Shown: in pieces, positions 47,001 through 53,546 of the stretch
Numbering within the stretch: the stretch's first letter is position 1
Layout: each line of letters begins with the position of its first letter
Origin: Carboxylicivirga longa
GTDB taxonomy: Bacteria; Bacteroidota; Bacteroidia; Bacteroidales; Marinilabiliaceae
NCBI RefSeq assembly: GCF_050589825.1
Contig: NZ_JBNGOZ010000002.1
Coordinates: 1-64,000, forward strand
Length of the DNA stretch: 64,000 nucleotides
Direction of reading: 5' to 3'
The notes under the pieces: model-generated
Database searches by the model: none
The model's input: only the letters and a program-made list of their open reading frames with translations
What the model was told of the DNA's origin: nothing
Position numbers and translations under genes: made by a program

Positions 47001-47267
47001 ACCAACTACGATTTCCTGCGTTAAAAAACCAATAAATGAGAACACCAGCGTTTCGCTTTCCTGCGCCTGAATTTGATACGATCCATCGATACCGGTTATT
47101 GTACCATTGGTTGTGTTTTTTACATAGACCGAAACACCGGGCAATGACTCCCCACCGGCATCTTTCACTACACCTGTAATCAGGTTTTGCGCCATCAAGC
47201 CACTCCCGATTAACCAGGGAAGTAGCAACAACAGGCCAATCCTTTTTCTTAATTGTTTCCTTTTCAT
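44007..47267 (-). CDS. SusC-type TonB-dependent transporter of the sialoglycan locus
   Basis: Outer-membrane importer for the locus. The 1086-residue product has a signal peptide (about 1-26), a carboxypeptidase-regulatory-like domain (about 28-110, ITGVVKDAGGESLPGVSVYV), a plug (DEVVVTGYSTQSRSEMTTSIAKL; SMEVLKDAASTAIYGARAANG) and a barrel ending in TLGVNVTF. It has no STN domain, consistent with control by the divergent GntR-type regulator rather than a sigma/anti-sigma pair. A full Bacteroidota promoter lies 43 bases upstream of its ATG. It is the first gene of a transcription direction that runs to 29466. Confidence 0.95.
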   Translation of the reverse strand: MKRKQLRKRIGLLLLLPWLIGSGLMAQNLITGVVKDAGGESLPGVSVYVKNTTNGTITGIDGSYQIQAQESETLVFSFIGFLTQEIVVGDQQTINVTLEEELKRLDEVVVTGYSTQSRSEMTTSIAKLDTKVLESAPRSNAATALQGTIAGLKVTQSSGQPGSTPNLVLRGGTDFDGSGTPLVLIDGVPGSFYALNSDDIESMEVLKDAASTAIYGARAANGVIIVTTKKGKAGKSNITFRSKFTTNERREDPMEYLGAADYVKYNRLGVKQAQDVMGYAWLNQFLTGAHAAATGNNTTNSIYTTMVLSDDNRYLLNYDGWQTMEDPVNPGTQLIFMDNKMNELFYQNSHAQDYSLSFDGGNDKGTYYLGLGYLDDKGLVFGSAFERYSGTFNGSYKIKDNFKVSSSIIYAHSSRNLPFDSVYNLFQRTAGLAPTSRIYNNNPDGSLSDEYQPGTYVGFGNPLYYRDKFLRSNLEQRMTSSVQFDYTFLNNFTFTLRGSHFSVNNSNEAFNKAYLNSGSLNTAREASASHQRTMRNQVTAMAKYVNRIADKHNVNALLGLEYFREKYFGFNAATRLSPTDLIPTMNVGAEAAGVPSSSRTGYAISSVFGQVNYDYDYKYLLGLTFRRDGASRLGNEKYDFFPGVSLGWNMHNETFFKESGVSKYISSLKPRVSYGVNGNIEVLGNFQVFGVYSGTGTYDTQSGYVNSGLPLLDLKWERSTTLNFGLDMGLLDGRVSVMADYFIRDVKDKLGWLSLPLWTGFSGITVNNGALRNKGLELQVNADVVKNKDFNWNLGLTYYSVRNFATELPDNGVENNRQGGQEIYDPATGGTKYVGGLQEGERVGLDLITAYVFDGVYKTQAEIDADADLIVEFATKKDQRFLGDARWKDLNGDGVINQLDRKVIGRTTPDFVGGVTSDFSYKNFNLFIKTDFAVGHHLINGRRVKGIAQTQGNQNGPIEIRDTWTPENPTSDIPIFTLVDRQRNHMAGGGDQGSITDGSSRMVEKGDYMALREVTLSYNLDGKIANDAFQNIRIYLTGTNLAYWNGFSGSSPEEATNKSWEGMYTGIDIGRFPLPRTFTLGVNVTF

Positions 47268-47309
47268 AAATTTTTTAATTTAGTGCATTATGTCCTACAT
47301 AATTCACGT

Positions 47310-47341
47310 CAAAAATATGGCTTTGGTTTTTTTAATCCAAA
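47310..47341 (-). promoter_or_regulatory. Promoter of the sialoglycan susC operon
   Basis: On the minus strand an exact TTTG (47338-47341) and an exact TATTTTTG (47310-47317) are separated by 20 bases, the canonical Bacteroidota -33/-7 arrangement. The -7 box ends 42 bases upstream of the susC ATG. The -33 box lies inside the first copy of the duplicated regulatory segment. Confidence 0.8.
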
Positions 47342-47393
47342 TAAATAGTTAAAATTTGTATCAACACAACAAAATATATTAACACTAAGCAAG
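47335..47393. repeat. Duplicated regulatory segment, copy 1
   Basis: A 59-base segment matches 47484-47542 at 53 positions; the first 27 bases are identical. It holds the half-symmetric element TTGTATCAACACAA (47356-47369), 14 bases upstream of the susC -33 box. At the place where copy 2 has the start codon of the GntR gene, this copy has ACA. Confidence 0.9.
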
Positions 47394-47457
47394 GAAGAAA
47401 ATACAAGCCTGAATCTTATTGCCATAGACTATGGCAGCCCGGTATATACGGGGTACA

Positions 47458-47483
47458 GATGTCGAATGACATCCATTTTTTTT
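47458..47483 (+). terminator. Intrinsic terminator inside the regulator-susC intergenic region
   Basis: GATGTC (47458-47463) and GACATC (47468-47473) form a 6-bp stem with a GAAT loop, followed two bases later by eight Ts (47476-47483). It faces rightward, directly before copy 2 of the duplicated segment. Any plus-strand transcript that starts near copy 1 would end here, before the GntR gene. Two more small inverted repeats lie just before it (47421-47435 and about 47439-47454). Confidence 0.6.
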
Positions 47484-47542
47484 ATCCAAATAAATAGTTA
47501 AAATTTGTATGCACACAACAAACTAAATTAATGCTAAGCAAG
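47484..47542. repeat. Duplicated regulatory segment, copy 2, with candidate GntR operator
   Basis: The second copy of the 59-base segment includes the first codons of the GntR-type gene. It carries TTGTATGCACACAA (47505-47518), which matches its own reverse complement at 12 of 14 positions, the form expected for a FadR-subfamily operator. The site lies 13 to 26 bases before the ATG, so binding there would probably autorepress the regulator. Confidence 0.7.
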
Positions 47543-48259
47543 AATAAAACAACAGACCTAAACCTACAGGCAGTGGACTCCAGCAGTCTGGTGGACAAAG
47601 TTGAGCAAACCCTGATAGACCTATTAATATCAGAAAAGTTAAATCCGGGTGATCAGATACCCAAAGAACTGGAACTTACTCAGATGCTGGGCGTTTCACG
47701 CACCGTAATTCGGGAAGCCCTGAACCGACTGCGCACCCTGGGCATCATAGAGTCTACTAAGCGTAAAGGCTCAACTATCAAAAGCCCAAACCTACTATTC
47801 ATGCTCAAAAAGAGTCTGATACCCAATATCCTGGACAAGTCCACCCTTCGCGATGTATTTGAGTTGCGCCTGGTAATAGAAATTGGCATGAGCGACCTGA
47901 TATTTAAACGTGCCACCCCCGAGGATATCGCCGAATTGGAGAGAATTGTGCAGCAGGAGCCTGTTTCACCCCGAGATGTACTCTTTGACGTGGAGCACGA
48001 GGTGGCCTTTCACGGTAAGCTATACGAGATATCAGGCAATCAAACACTCATGGATTTCCAAACCATATTACTCCCTGCTTTCCGCTATGTGTACGATTCA
48101 GGTCTGATCGAGGGCAAGGATCATGATGCCAAGTGGGTATCGCATCACGAGCTGGTACAAATTCTCAAAGAAGGATCACCCAGCAAATTCCGAAATGCCA
48201 TGCGTAAACACCTTAACCGGCATTTTAAGGGATATTTTAAAAAGACTGAGGAGGAGTGA
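47531..48259 (+). CDS. FadR-subfamily GntR transcriptional regulator, likely controlling the sialoglycan locus
   Basis: A dimeric DNA-binding regulator that responds to a small acid or sugar ligand. The 242-residue product has an N-terminal winged helix (about 18-85, VEQTLIDLLISEKLNPGDQIP, LTQMLGVSRTVIREALNRLRTLGIIES) and a C-terminal all-helical FCD domain (about 95-230). The latter has the metal-site-type pattern D-x-x-x-H (VLFDVEHEVAFH) and a later His pair (WVSHHELVQ). It is divergent from susC across 263 bases. Position and family, shared with E. coli NanR, suggest a NanR-like role, with N-acetylneuraminate or a breakdown product as inducer (inference). The start ATG lies within copy 2 of the duplicated segment. 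Confidence 0.9.
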   Translation: MLSKNKTTDLNLQAVDSSSLVDKVEQTLIDLLISEKLNPGDQIPKELELTQMLGVSRTVIREALNRLRTLGIIESTKRKGSTIKSPNLLFMLKKSLIPNILDKSTLRDVFELRLVIEIGMSDLIFKRATPEDIAELERIVQQEPVSPRDVLFDVEHEVAFHGKLYEISGNQTLMDFQTILLPAFRYVYDSGLIEGKDHDAKWVSHHELVQILKEGSPSKFRNAMRKHLNRHFKGYFKKTEEE

Positions 48260-48336
48260 GTGGGGAGAAATGAGTGGGGAGAGATGAGAGGTGAGTAAAG
48301 AGATGTGAGAAAAGAGAAGAGAGAGGAGAGGTATTG
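48245..48336 (+). repeat. Purine-only low-complexity tract after the GntR gene
   Basis: About 90 bases from the end of the regulator gene are almost entirely A and G with scattered T, and contain a near-repeat of GAGTGGGGAGA. No ORF or hairpin is formed. It may be a slippage-prone or triplex-capable tract, or simply unselected sequence. Confidence 0.5.
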
Positions 48337-48385
48337 GGATTGGTATTACTTCATAATGGATATCCTCACCCGGATATTATAAATC

Positions 48386-48440
48386 AGCGGCTTATCAATT
48401 ACAATAGGTAAAAACCCATGTAATCGATAAGCCGCTTTTA
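48386..48440. terminator. Bidirectional hairpin between the GntR and MarC genes
   Basis: AGCGGCTTATC (48386-48396) pairs with GATAAGCCGCT (48426-48436), and inside it ATTACA (48398-48403) pairs with TGTAAT (48419-48424), with one A-C mismatch between the two stems. TTTTA follows on the plus strand. The two genes converge here, so it can serve both. Confidence 0.75.
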
Positions 48441-48487
48441 GAACTATGCATAAAGTGGAGCGTAAAGGCGGTCTCCACAATTATTCC

Positions 48488-49105
48488 TTATAAAATGTCA
48501 AGCCAGAAATCAAGTCCTGACATAATGAGTTCGATGGATACCGTACCCAGCAACATAGCAATCACCCGGCCGGCAATATCAATATATTGCTCAATGAGCT
48601 CTTCCTTCTTGGTTTGTATACGATCGTGCACCACCTTCAGCAACATGATAATGGAGATGCAAAGCAGAATAGCACAGGCAATGGCCAGCAAGGCCATGGG
48701 CTTATCCAACTGCTCGCCAATGATCACGCTATAACTGATGGTACCGGGCCCAATGAAAATAGGCATGGCAATGGCACCCGCCACATACTTGGACTCCCCC
48801 CTCAGCGATTCAATGGAGGCATTTCCCTTAAACACAAACTGAATGCCTGTTAAGAGAAAGATGACACCCCCAAAAATTTGAAACGAGGCCATCTGTGCAT
48901 TAAACACATTACTAAAAATACTATCGCCCAATATGGCAAATGCTGAAAAAGCCACAAAACTCATTAGACCCGCCCGTATAAGTATACGCGTAAAAACATA
49001 CATCGACTTGCTTTTTACGATGTCGATAAGGTAAACAATTAGCAGAAAGGGGTTGAGTAGTACTAGCAATAATAGTATCGAATTCAGAAAATTAGTTATA
49101 TCCAT
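48488..49105 (-). CDS. marC: MarC-family integral membrane protein
   Basis: MarC (UPF0056) proteins have six membrane helices and an unsettled function; a role in amino acid export has been proposed for some members. The 205-residue product is almost all hydrophobic segments: LNSILLLLVLLNPFLLIVYLID, ILIRAGLMSFVAFSAFAIL, FQIFGGVIFLLTGIQFVF, then the family motif AIAMPIFIGPGTISYSVIIG, followed by LLAIACAILLCISIIMLL and a final helix pair. It shares one base with the stop of the racemase gene (TAATG), so it is the coupled last gene of the symporter-GNAT-racemase-MarC operon. Confidence 0.87.
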   Translation of the reverse strand: MDITNFLNSILLLLVLLNPFLLIVYLIDIVKSKSMYVFTRILIRAGLMSFVAFSAFAILGDSIFSNVFNAQMASFQIFGGVIFLLTGIQFVFKGNASIESLRGESKYVAGAIAMPIFIGPGTISYSVIIGEQLDKPMALLAIACAILLCISIIMLLKVVHDRIQTKKEELIEQYIDIAGRVIAMLLGTVSIELIMSGLDFWLDIL

Positions 49106-50178
49106 TAATACTTAACACGTTTTTCGATGTACTTGGAGTTAATAATACGCAGTACACCCATGTAATCCATTTTAAATTCAATCAGATCGCCCACCTTGTA
49201 TTTACGTGGGTTATCTTTTAAATCCACCACCAGCATATCGGAACTGGCACCCACAAAGGAAACACCTTCATCCACGGGCGTGATGTGCTGTTCATCCACA
49301 TCTAAAAGACCCAGGTCAATAATGGCACGCGTTGATGTCTGTCCAATCTGCTGCTGATCAAACTCTACTTCGTGCCCCTCCACATTGGTACCCATCTCCC
49401 CTTGCGGTACAAGCGGTTTTTCGGCCAACTCAATAATTTCAGAGTAAAGCCTGAACACATCGGGCTTCATATTTTTGTAGTTGGTATTATTGTACACATC
49501 GGTACCTAAAAAGAGCGTCTCGCCCACCCTAAAGTGATTAATTCCCTTGGGTAAAAGATTTTGGAAAATGAGCGGAATGGTGACTGAGGAGCCACCTGAC
49601 ACCAAATCAATTTGTTTATTGAAACGAGCCTCGATGAGCTGCTCATACAAACACAGCTGAATGAGCTTATCATGATTGGGCAGCACGCCGTAAAGACAAG
49701 ATAGATTAGTGCCAATACCCACCACCTCAATATTCTGAAGCTCAAACACCTGACTGTAAAAGCCCATAAACTCATCTCCCATAACCCCTTCGCGCAACTC
49801 GCCCAGTTCAATCATAATGATGACTTTATGTACCTTACCTTGCTTCACGGCCTCCTCCGACAATAGGCGGATGGTGTTAATTTCTGTATTGAGACTGGCA
49901 TCAGCGTATTTAACAACGCTGGGAATGGCACGCTTGGCCGGCGGCTTAATGTAGGTGGTTTCCACGTCTGCACTTAGCTGCTTGATGGTTTTTAAATTCG
50001 TAATGCGCGAATCGCAGAAATTAGTGATGCCCATATCCAGCAGCACCTTCAGGTAATCTTTATTGCCGCAAAGGAGCTTTGATACCACCGACCATTGGAT
50101 GTTATTTCCCTTAAAAATCTTATTGAGGTAGTTAAAGTTACTCTTTAGCTTACCTGCATGCAATGTTATAAATGCCAT
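49105..50178 (-). CDS. PLP-dependent alanine/ornithine-racemase-family enzyme
   Basis: Fold-type III racemases of this family invert the alpha-carbon of amino acids; ornithine racemase is the best-known member of this branch. The 357-residue product starts with the barrel lysine strand WSVVSKLLCGN (the PLP Lys is probably Lys34). It has IELGELREGVMGDEFMGF near 130 and the phosphate-binding region LVSGGSSVTIPLI near 200. The C-terminal part lacks the Tyr-containing Ala racemase domain and instead has VDEGVSFVGASSDMLVVDL. It lies 14 bases after the GNAT gene and runs into marC. The substrate amino acid is not shown; lysine, ornithine or beta-lysine relatives are possible given the nearby lysine aminomutase (inference). 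Confidence 0.85.
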   Translation of the reverse strand: MAFITLHAGKLKSNFNYLNKIFKGNNIQWSVVSKLLCGNKDYLKVLLDMGITNFCDSRITNLKTIKQLSADVETTYIKPPAKRAIPSVVKYADASLNTEINTIRLLSEEAVKQGKVHKVIIMIELGELREGVMGDEFMGFYSQVFELQNIEVVGIGTNLSCLYGVLPNHDKLIQLCLYEQLIEARFNKQIDLVSGGSSVTIPLIFQNLLPKGINHFRVGETLFLGTDVYNNTNYKNMKPDVFRLYSEIIELAEKPLVPQGEMGTNVEGHEVEFDQQQIGQTSTRAIIDLGLLDVDEQHITPVDEGVSFVGASSDMLVVDLKDNPRKYKVGDLIEFKMDYMGVLRIINSKYIEKRVKY

Positions 50179-50192
50179 ATTATAAAGGATTA

Positions 50193-50642
50193 TTACGTAC
50201 GATTCTTATTATACCGCATTTCGGCATATTTCGATTGAAAACCAATGCGCTCATAAAGCTTTTTGGCCGGATTATCGTACTCCACATGCAACTTCACATC
50301 CCCCGGACAATGCGCAAAGGCTGCTTCAATTATCTGCTGGCCAAAGCCCCGTCCGCGATATTGCTTATCAACAGCCACGTAAACCAAAATGTGATCGGGT
50401 ATATATCCGCTCATGCCCGTATGATTAATCACCAGGGCTCCCACCAATTGATCTTTGTAAAAAGCACCCAGAGCAAAGCCACCCTCACTCTTCTGGTTCG
50501 AGAAAGCATAATCGAGACACTTATTAATATCCGCTTTGGGGTCTCCATACTCACCCAGATGGGTAAATAAAAAATCTACATATTCATCGCGGCTAATTAT
50601 TTTAAAATCTGCCTCTTTCTCATATTTACGTATCGCTAACAT
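50193..50642 (-). CDS. GNAT-family N-acetyltransferase
   Basis: Transfers acetyl from acetyl-CoA to an amine. The 149-residue product has the GNAT acetyl-CoA loop in DKQYRGRGFGQQIIEAAF (near 92-109), a preceding beta strand ILVYVAV, and the end motif VEYDNPAKKLYERIGFQ typical of amino-acid or protein acetyltransferases. It lies between the symporter gene (30 bases upstream) and the racemase gene (14 bases downstream). It might acetylate the imported or racemised amine; nothing in the sequence fixes the substrate. Confidence 0.87.
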   Translation of the reverse strand: MLAIRKYEKEADFKIISRDEYVDFLFTHLGEYGDPKADINKCLDYAFSNQKSEGGFALGAFYKDQLVGALVINHTGMSGYIPDHILVYVAVDKQYRGRGFGQQIIEAAFAHCPGDVKLHVEYDNPAKKLYERIGFQSKYAEMRYNKNRT

Positions 50643-50672
50643 ATTTTTGTTGTTTAGGTTGAATTGTGTATT

Positions 50673-52103
50673 TTATTTGATGAAAAAAGTCTCATGCCTT
50701 TGCAGTCTTGATATCCAATGCTCTACTGCATACACCAGGGCTGAAACACTGATACCTACAATATTGGCATCAAGACCGCCAATTATCTTAATTTTAAAGA
50801 TAATAAGAGATAGCGTAGTAACACCACCAAACACCATGGCCAGCAAAGCGGCACTGGCATTAGGCTTTTTTACAAAAAGTGCCACCAACACCGGCACAAT
50901 CATGCCCGAAACCATAAATGAATAGGAGTGTAACATTAACTCCAGCACACTGCTCACCTTAAGGGCCAGAAAAAGTGCAAGTACACCAATGACCAGGGTA
51001 ATTAACTGCGAGTAGCGCAGGTTATATTTTGACTGATGCAGCTTAAACACATCGGTTAACACATTGCCCGAGGCAGCCATAAGGCAGCTGTCGGCAGTGG
51101 ATATAATGGCCGAAAAATAAGCCGACAACACGATGCCCATCAGCCCAACCGGCAGTATGGTGCGCAGCAAAACAGGCAATCCCATTTCCGCATCCATTGT
51201 TGCGAAGGTATAACCCGTTAACACGCCATTCTCCAGTGCCACGCGGGCAAACATACCCAGGGTAACACCCAGAAAAGCCATCAGTGGATACTCAAACAAA
51301 CCGGCGATGAACCACCCCCGTTGTGCCGTTTTTGTGTCTTTGGCCGCATAGATGCGTTGATATAAGGTCATACCGATAAACCAGATGGGAACAATGGTAA
51401 ACATCCAGTTGACCAGCTGCTGCCAGGTAATGGCTGTAAGGCTCAGAAAGGAAGGCTCAAGACTATTACGGATAGTATCCATTCCTCCCAACTTATAATA
51501 AGCGTAAGGCAAGGCCACCAGCAACAGCCCACCCATCAAAATGAGCCACTGTACCGTATCGGTATAAATAACGGCCTTTAGCCCGCCCAGCACTGTATAA
51601 ATAACCGCAATAGTGCCCATCACCAACAGCGCCATCTCCAGGGAGAGCGTTGGAAAGGTAGAAGCCGCGAGCTTGGCACCGGCCAGTATCTGCGAAGATG
51701 TAAAACCAATATAACCAATGGCCGAAATAATACCCGCAAACAAGGCCACCTTTTTATTATAAACACTCCCCAGAAACTGGGGAAAGGTAAGAAAATTTTT
51801 AGCTCTCCCCATTTTCGATACTTTGGGGATCAGCAAAACGGCGCTTAGCCAGGCGCCAACAAGCCCGGTGAAGAGCAGCCAGCTACCCGACAGCCCCATC
51901 ATAAAACCCAGACCTCCTAGGCCGATGGAAAATCCACCGCCCACATCGGTAGCCACCACCGACAAACCGATGTGTGCAGCTTTTAGCTTACGCCCTCCTA
52001 CATAATAGTCGTCAGGCGTTTTATTGCGGGTCATAAAAAAGAAACCTACGCCTAACATGGCGATCAGGTAGATCACAAAAATCAGTATATCAACGAGGTG
52101 CAT
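50673..52103 (-). CDS. Sodium:solute symporter (SSS family)
   Basis: Sodium-driven uptake of an organic solute. The 476-residue product has about 13 membrane helices, starting LVDILIFVIYLIAMLGVGFFFM. It shows the SSS signature TPDDYYVGGRKLKAAHIGLSVVATDVGGGFSIGLGGLGFMMG at 29-70, with the sodium-site Ala/Ser-rich helix AYFSAIISTADSCLMAASGNVLTD near 315-338. It leads the GNAT-racemase-MarC operon. Closest well-known relatives carry proline, pantothenate or other amino acids; the neighbouring racemase and acetyltransferase suggest an amino acid or amine (inference). Confidence 0.9.
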   Translation of the reverse strand: MHLVDILIFVIYLIAMLGVGFFFMTRNKTPDDYYVGGRKLKAAHIGLSVVATDVGGGFSIGLGGLGFMMGLSGSWLLFTGLVGAWLSAVLLIPKVSKMGRAKNFLTFPQFLGSVYNKKVALFAGIISAIGYIGFTSSQILAGAKLAASTFPTLSLEMALLVMGTIAVIYTVLGGLKAVIYTDTVQWLILMGGLLLVALPYAYYKLGGMDTIRNSLEPSFLSLTAITWQQLVNWMFTIVPIWFIGMTLYQRIYAAKDTKTAQRGWFIAGLFEYPLMAFLGVTLGMFARVALENGVLTGYTFATMDAEMGLPVLLRTILPVGLMGIVLSAYFSAIISTADSCLMAASGNVLTDVFKLHQSKYNLRYSQLITLVIGVLALFLALKVSSVLELMLHSYSFMVSGMIVPVLVALFVKKPNASAALLAMVFGGVTTLSLIIFKIKIIGGLDANIVGISVSALVYAVEHWISRLQRHETFFIK

Positions 52104-52273
52104 AGTACCCTATGTGTTTTTACTTTGTTGATGACGATGAACAGACCTCGGGAGCAAGCGCTGGCAGGAGGTTCTGAAAAATTCATTAAGCTTAAGTATT
52201 TACGGAACCGTATTTATAAGCATCTTTCGATTTTAGATAAAGAACCGTTCCCGAAAACTTATTGCATGCTCTA

Positions 52274-52501
52274 CTAGTGCACACCAACAGCTAATTCCAA
52301 TTTTGTACTACGCCCCACATAGCGCAGATATCCTTTGTTAAGCAGGGAGTAAATAAGCTCCTTTCCTTTGCTGTACGAAAGCCTTGTTTGACGAATTATT
52401 TCGCCATAAACACATGTACCCTTACTTTTCATTAATAATAAAATCTCTTTTTCTTTGTCGTTATTTAGCGTTTCTAGTCTGATAGATCTTTCTTCTTTCA
52501 T
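52274..52501 (-). CDS. Small winged-helix DNA-binding protein
   Basis: The 75-residue product is one predicted winged helix: helix DKEKEILLLMKSK, helix VYGEIIRQTRLS, recognition helix YSKGKELIYSLLNKGYL and a wing RYVGRSTKLELAVG. It has no other domain. It starts five bases after the small cysteine-rich ORF and so is probably the last gene of the ablA-ablB unit, before a 170-base gap. It may regulate the osmolyte genes or the symporter operon downstream; that is inference. Confidence 0.7.
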   Translation of the reverse strand: MKEERSIRLETLNNDKEKEILLLMKSKGTCVYGEIIRQTRLSYSKGKELIYSLLNKGYLRYVGRSTKLELAVGVH

Positions 52502-52506
52502 ACTGA

Positions 52507-52674
52507 CTATTTCTCTTTCTTTTTTAGTTCGACATAATAATTACAATTACTCCAGCCCTTTAATCCCCGATGGCAGAATACGTTTTTATAAACAAGTAAG
52601 GATGGTTGTCCGCAAGGCTGTTTTCCCTGATAGATATCGCATTGCTTAGCATAGGGGCATATTAATTTTGACAT
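52507..52674 (-). CDS. Small cysteine-rich protein (55 aa) in the abl operon
   Basis: A 55-codon frame from ATG 52674 to TAG, between ablB (11 bases upstream) and the winged-helix gene (5 bases downstream). The residues are strikingly ordered: CPYAKQCDIYQG at 6-17, Cys at 21, and VFCHRGLKGWSNC at 32-44, then a Lys/Glu tail. The Cys are at 6, 12, 21, 34 and 44. The spacing and the aromatic and glycine pattern look conserved rather than random and could bind zinc or an iron-sulfur cluster, or form disulfides. No family is assigned from sequence alone. It has no signal peptide. Confidence 0.6.
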   Translation of the reverse strand: MSKLICPYAKQCDIYQGKQPCGQPSLLVYKNVFCHRGLKGWSNCNYYVELKKKEK

Positions 52675-52685
52675 ATTACATTGTT

Positions 52686-53546
52686 TTAACGCAAGTGTTT
52701 ATATAGTATATTCATACTTTCGATACTGCCCGCTATATTAGTATTCTTAATAAGTGTACCGGCATATTGATAGTTGGCGCGTAGAAAGGTTTTATTCATG
52801 GGTAAGGAATTAAGTCGGGCAATGGTGTATAAAGAATAAATGCCCTGTCGCCTCATTTCGCTTTCCATGGCTTGCAATAAAAAGGTTGCCAAGCGATTAC
52901 CCTGATGCGCTTTTAGGGTGGCAAAATCAGTCATCTCAGCATTCCCGCCTTTGCGATCCACTTCAGCCGATGACACAGCGACCAACTTACCGTTACGCTC
53001 GGCTCCAAAATAATGCACATCATCCTGCATGCACTCGATCAAATACTCCGGATCGTGGATAGGAAATGGATAAGTATCGAAGATGGCATCATAAATATTG
53101 GCAATATCATCCACATCATCCACCGTTAAGCGCCTTATATTGTAGGGTGTTTCAAGTTGCTGCCGCTTTGCTTCGGTATGATAAAGCAAGCGTCCGAGAT
53201 CATGCAGCTTATTCGTTTCGATATGCAAAAGGCGATCCGCACTCAGAAACTTTGAGATAAAAAAAACATCCTCTCCTTCTTTGTAGAAATTGGGAATACT
53301 AGCCTCCAGAATAAAACCGTTAGCATAGAACAGCGGTGCAGCCCATTTGGGCACTTTACAAAACACCTTAGTATATCCCTGGTTGCGAGCCAGTGCAGTG
53401 AGTAACTGCGGCATACGCTCAGCATCGCGCTTATCGAGTTTCATCAAATATACGCGATCGTTATGTTTTCCATGCTGTATTAAAGAACCGTTTCCAACAC
53501 TTTCTACTACATCACTTACTATCGTCTCTTCTTTGTAAACGTTCAT
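52686..53546 (-). CDS. ablB: Beta-lysine N6-acetyltransferase
   Basis: Acetylates (S)-beta-lysine made by AblA to N-epsilon-acetyl-beta-lysine, a compatible solute known from methanogenic archaea and some bacteria. The 286-residue product has the extended N-terminal half typical of AblB (YLMKLDKRDAERMPQLLTALARNQGYTKVFCKVPKWA) and a C-terminal GNAT domain (about 130-280). The acetyl-CoA loop region is TLKAHQGNRLATFLLQAMESEMRRQG, followed by TIARLNSLPMNKTFLRANYQY. Its start overlaps the 3' end of ablA by 35 bases, so the pair is one unit. Confidence 0.9.
   Translation of the reverse strand: MNVYKEETIVSDVVESVGNGSLIQHGKHNDRVYLMKLDKRDAERMPQLLTALARNQGYTKVFCKVPKWAAPLFYANGFILEASIPNFYKEGEDVFFISKFLSADRLLHIETNKLHDLGRLLYHTEAKRQQLETPYNIRRLTVDDVDDIANIYDAIFDTYPFPIHDPEYLIECMQDDVHYFGAERNGKLVAVSSAEVDRKGGNAEMTDFATLKAHQGNRLATFLLQAMESEMRRQGIYSLYTIARLNSLPMNKTFLRANYQYAGTLIKNTNIAGSIESMNILYKHLR

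Noticed and set aside
52201..52212. TACGGAACCGTA palindrome upstream of the symporter as an operator
   Set aside because: A 5-bp stem with a 2-base centre and no second copy is too weak to list as a site.
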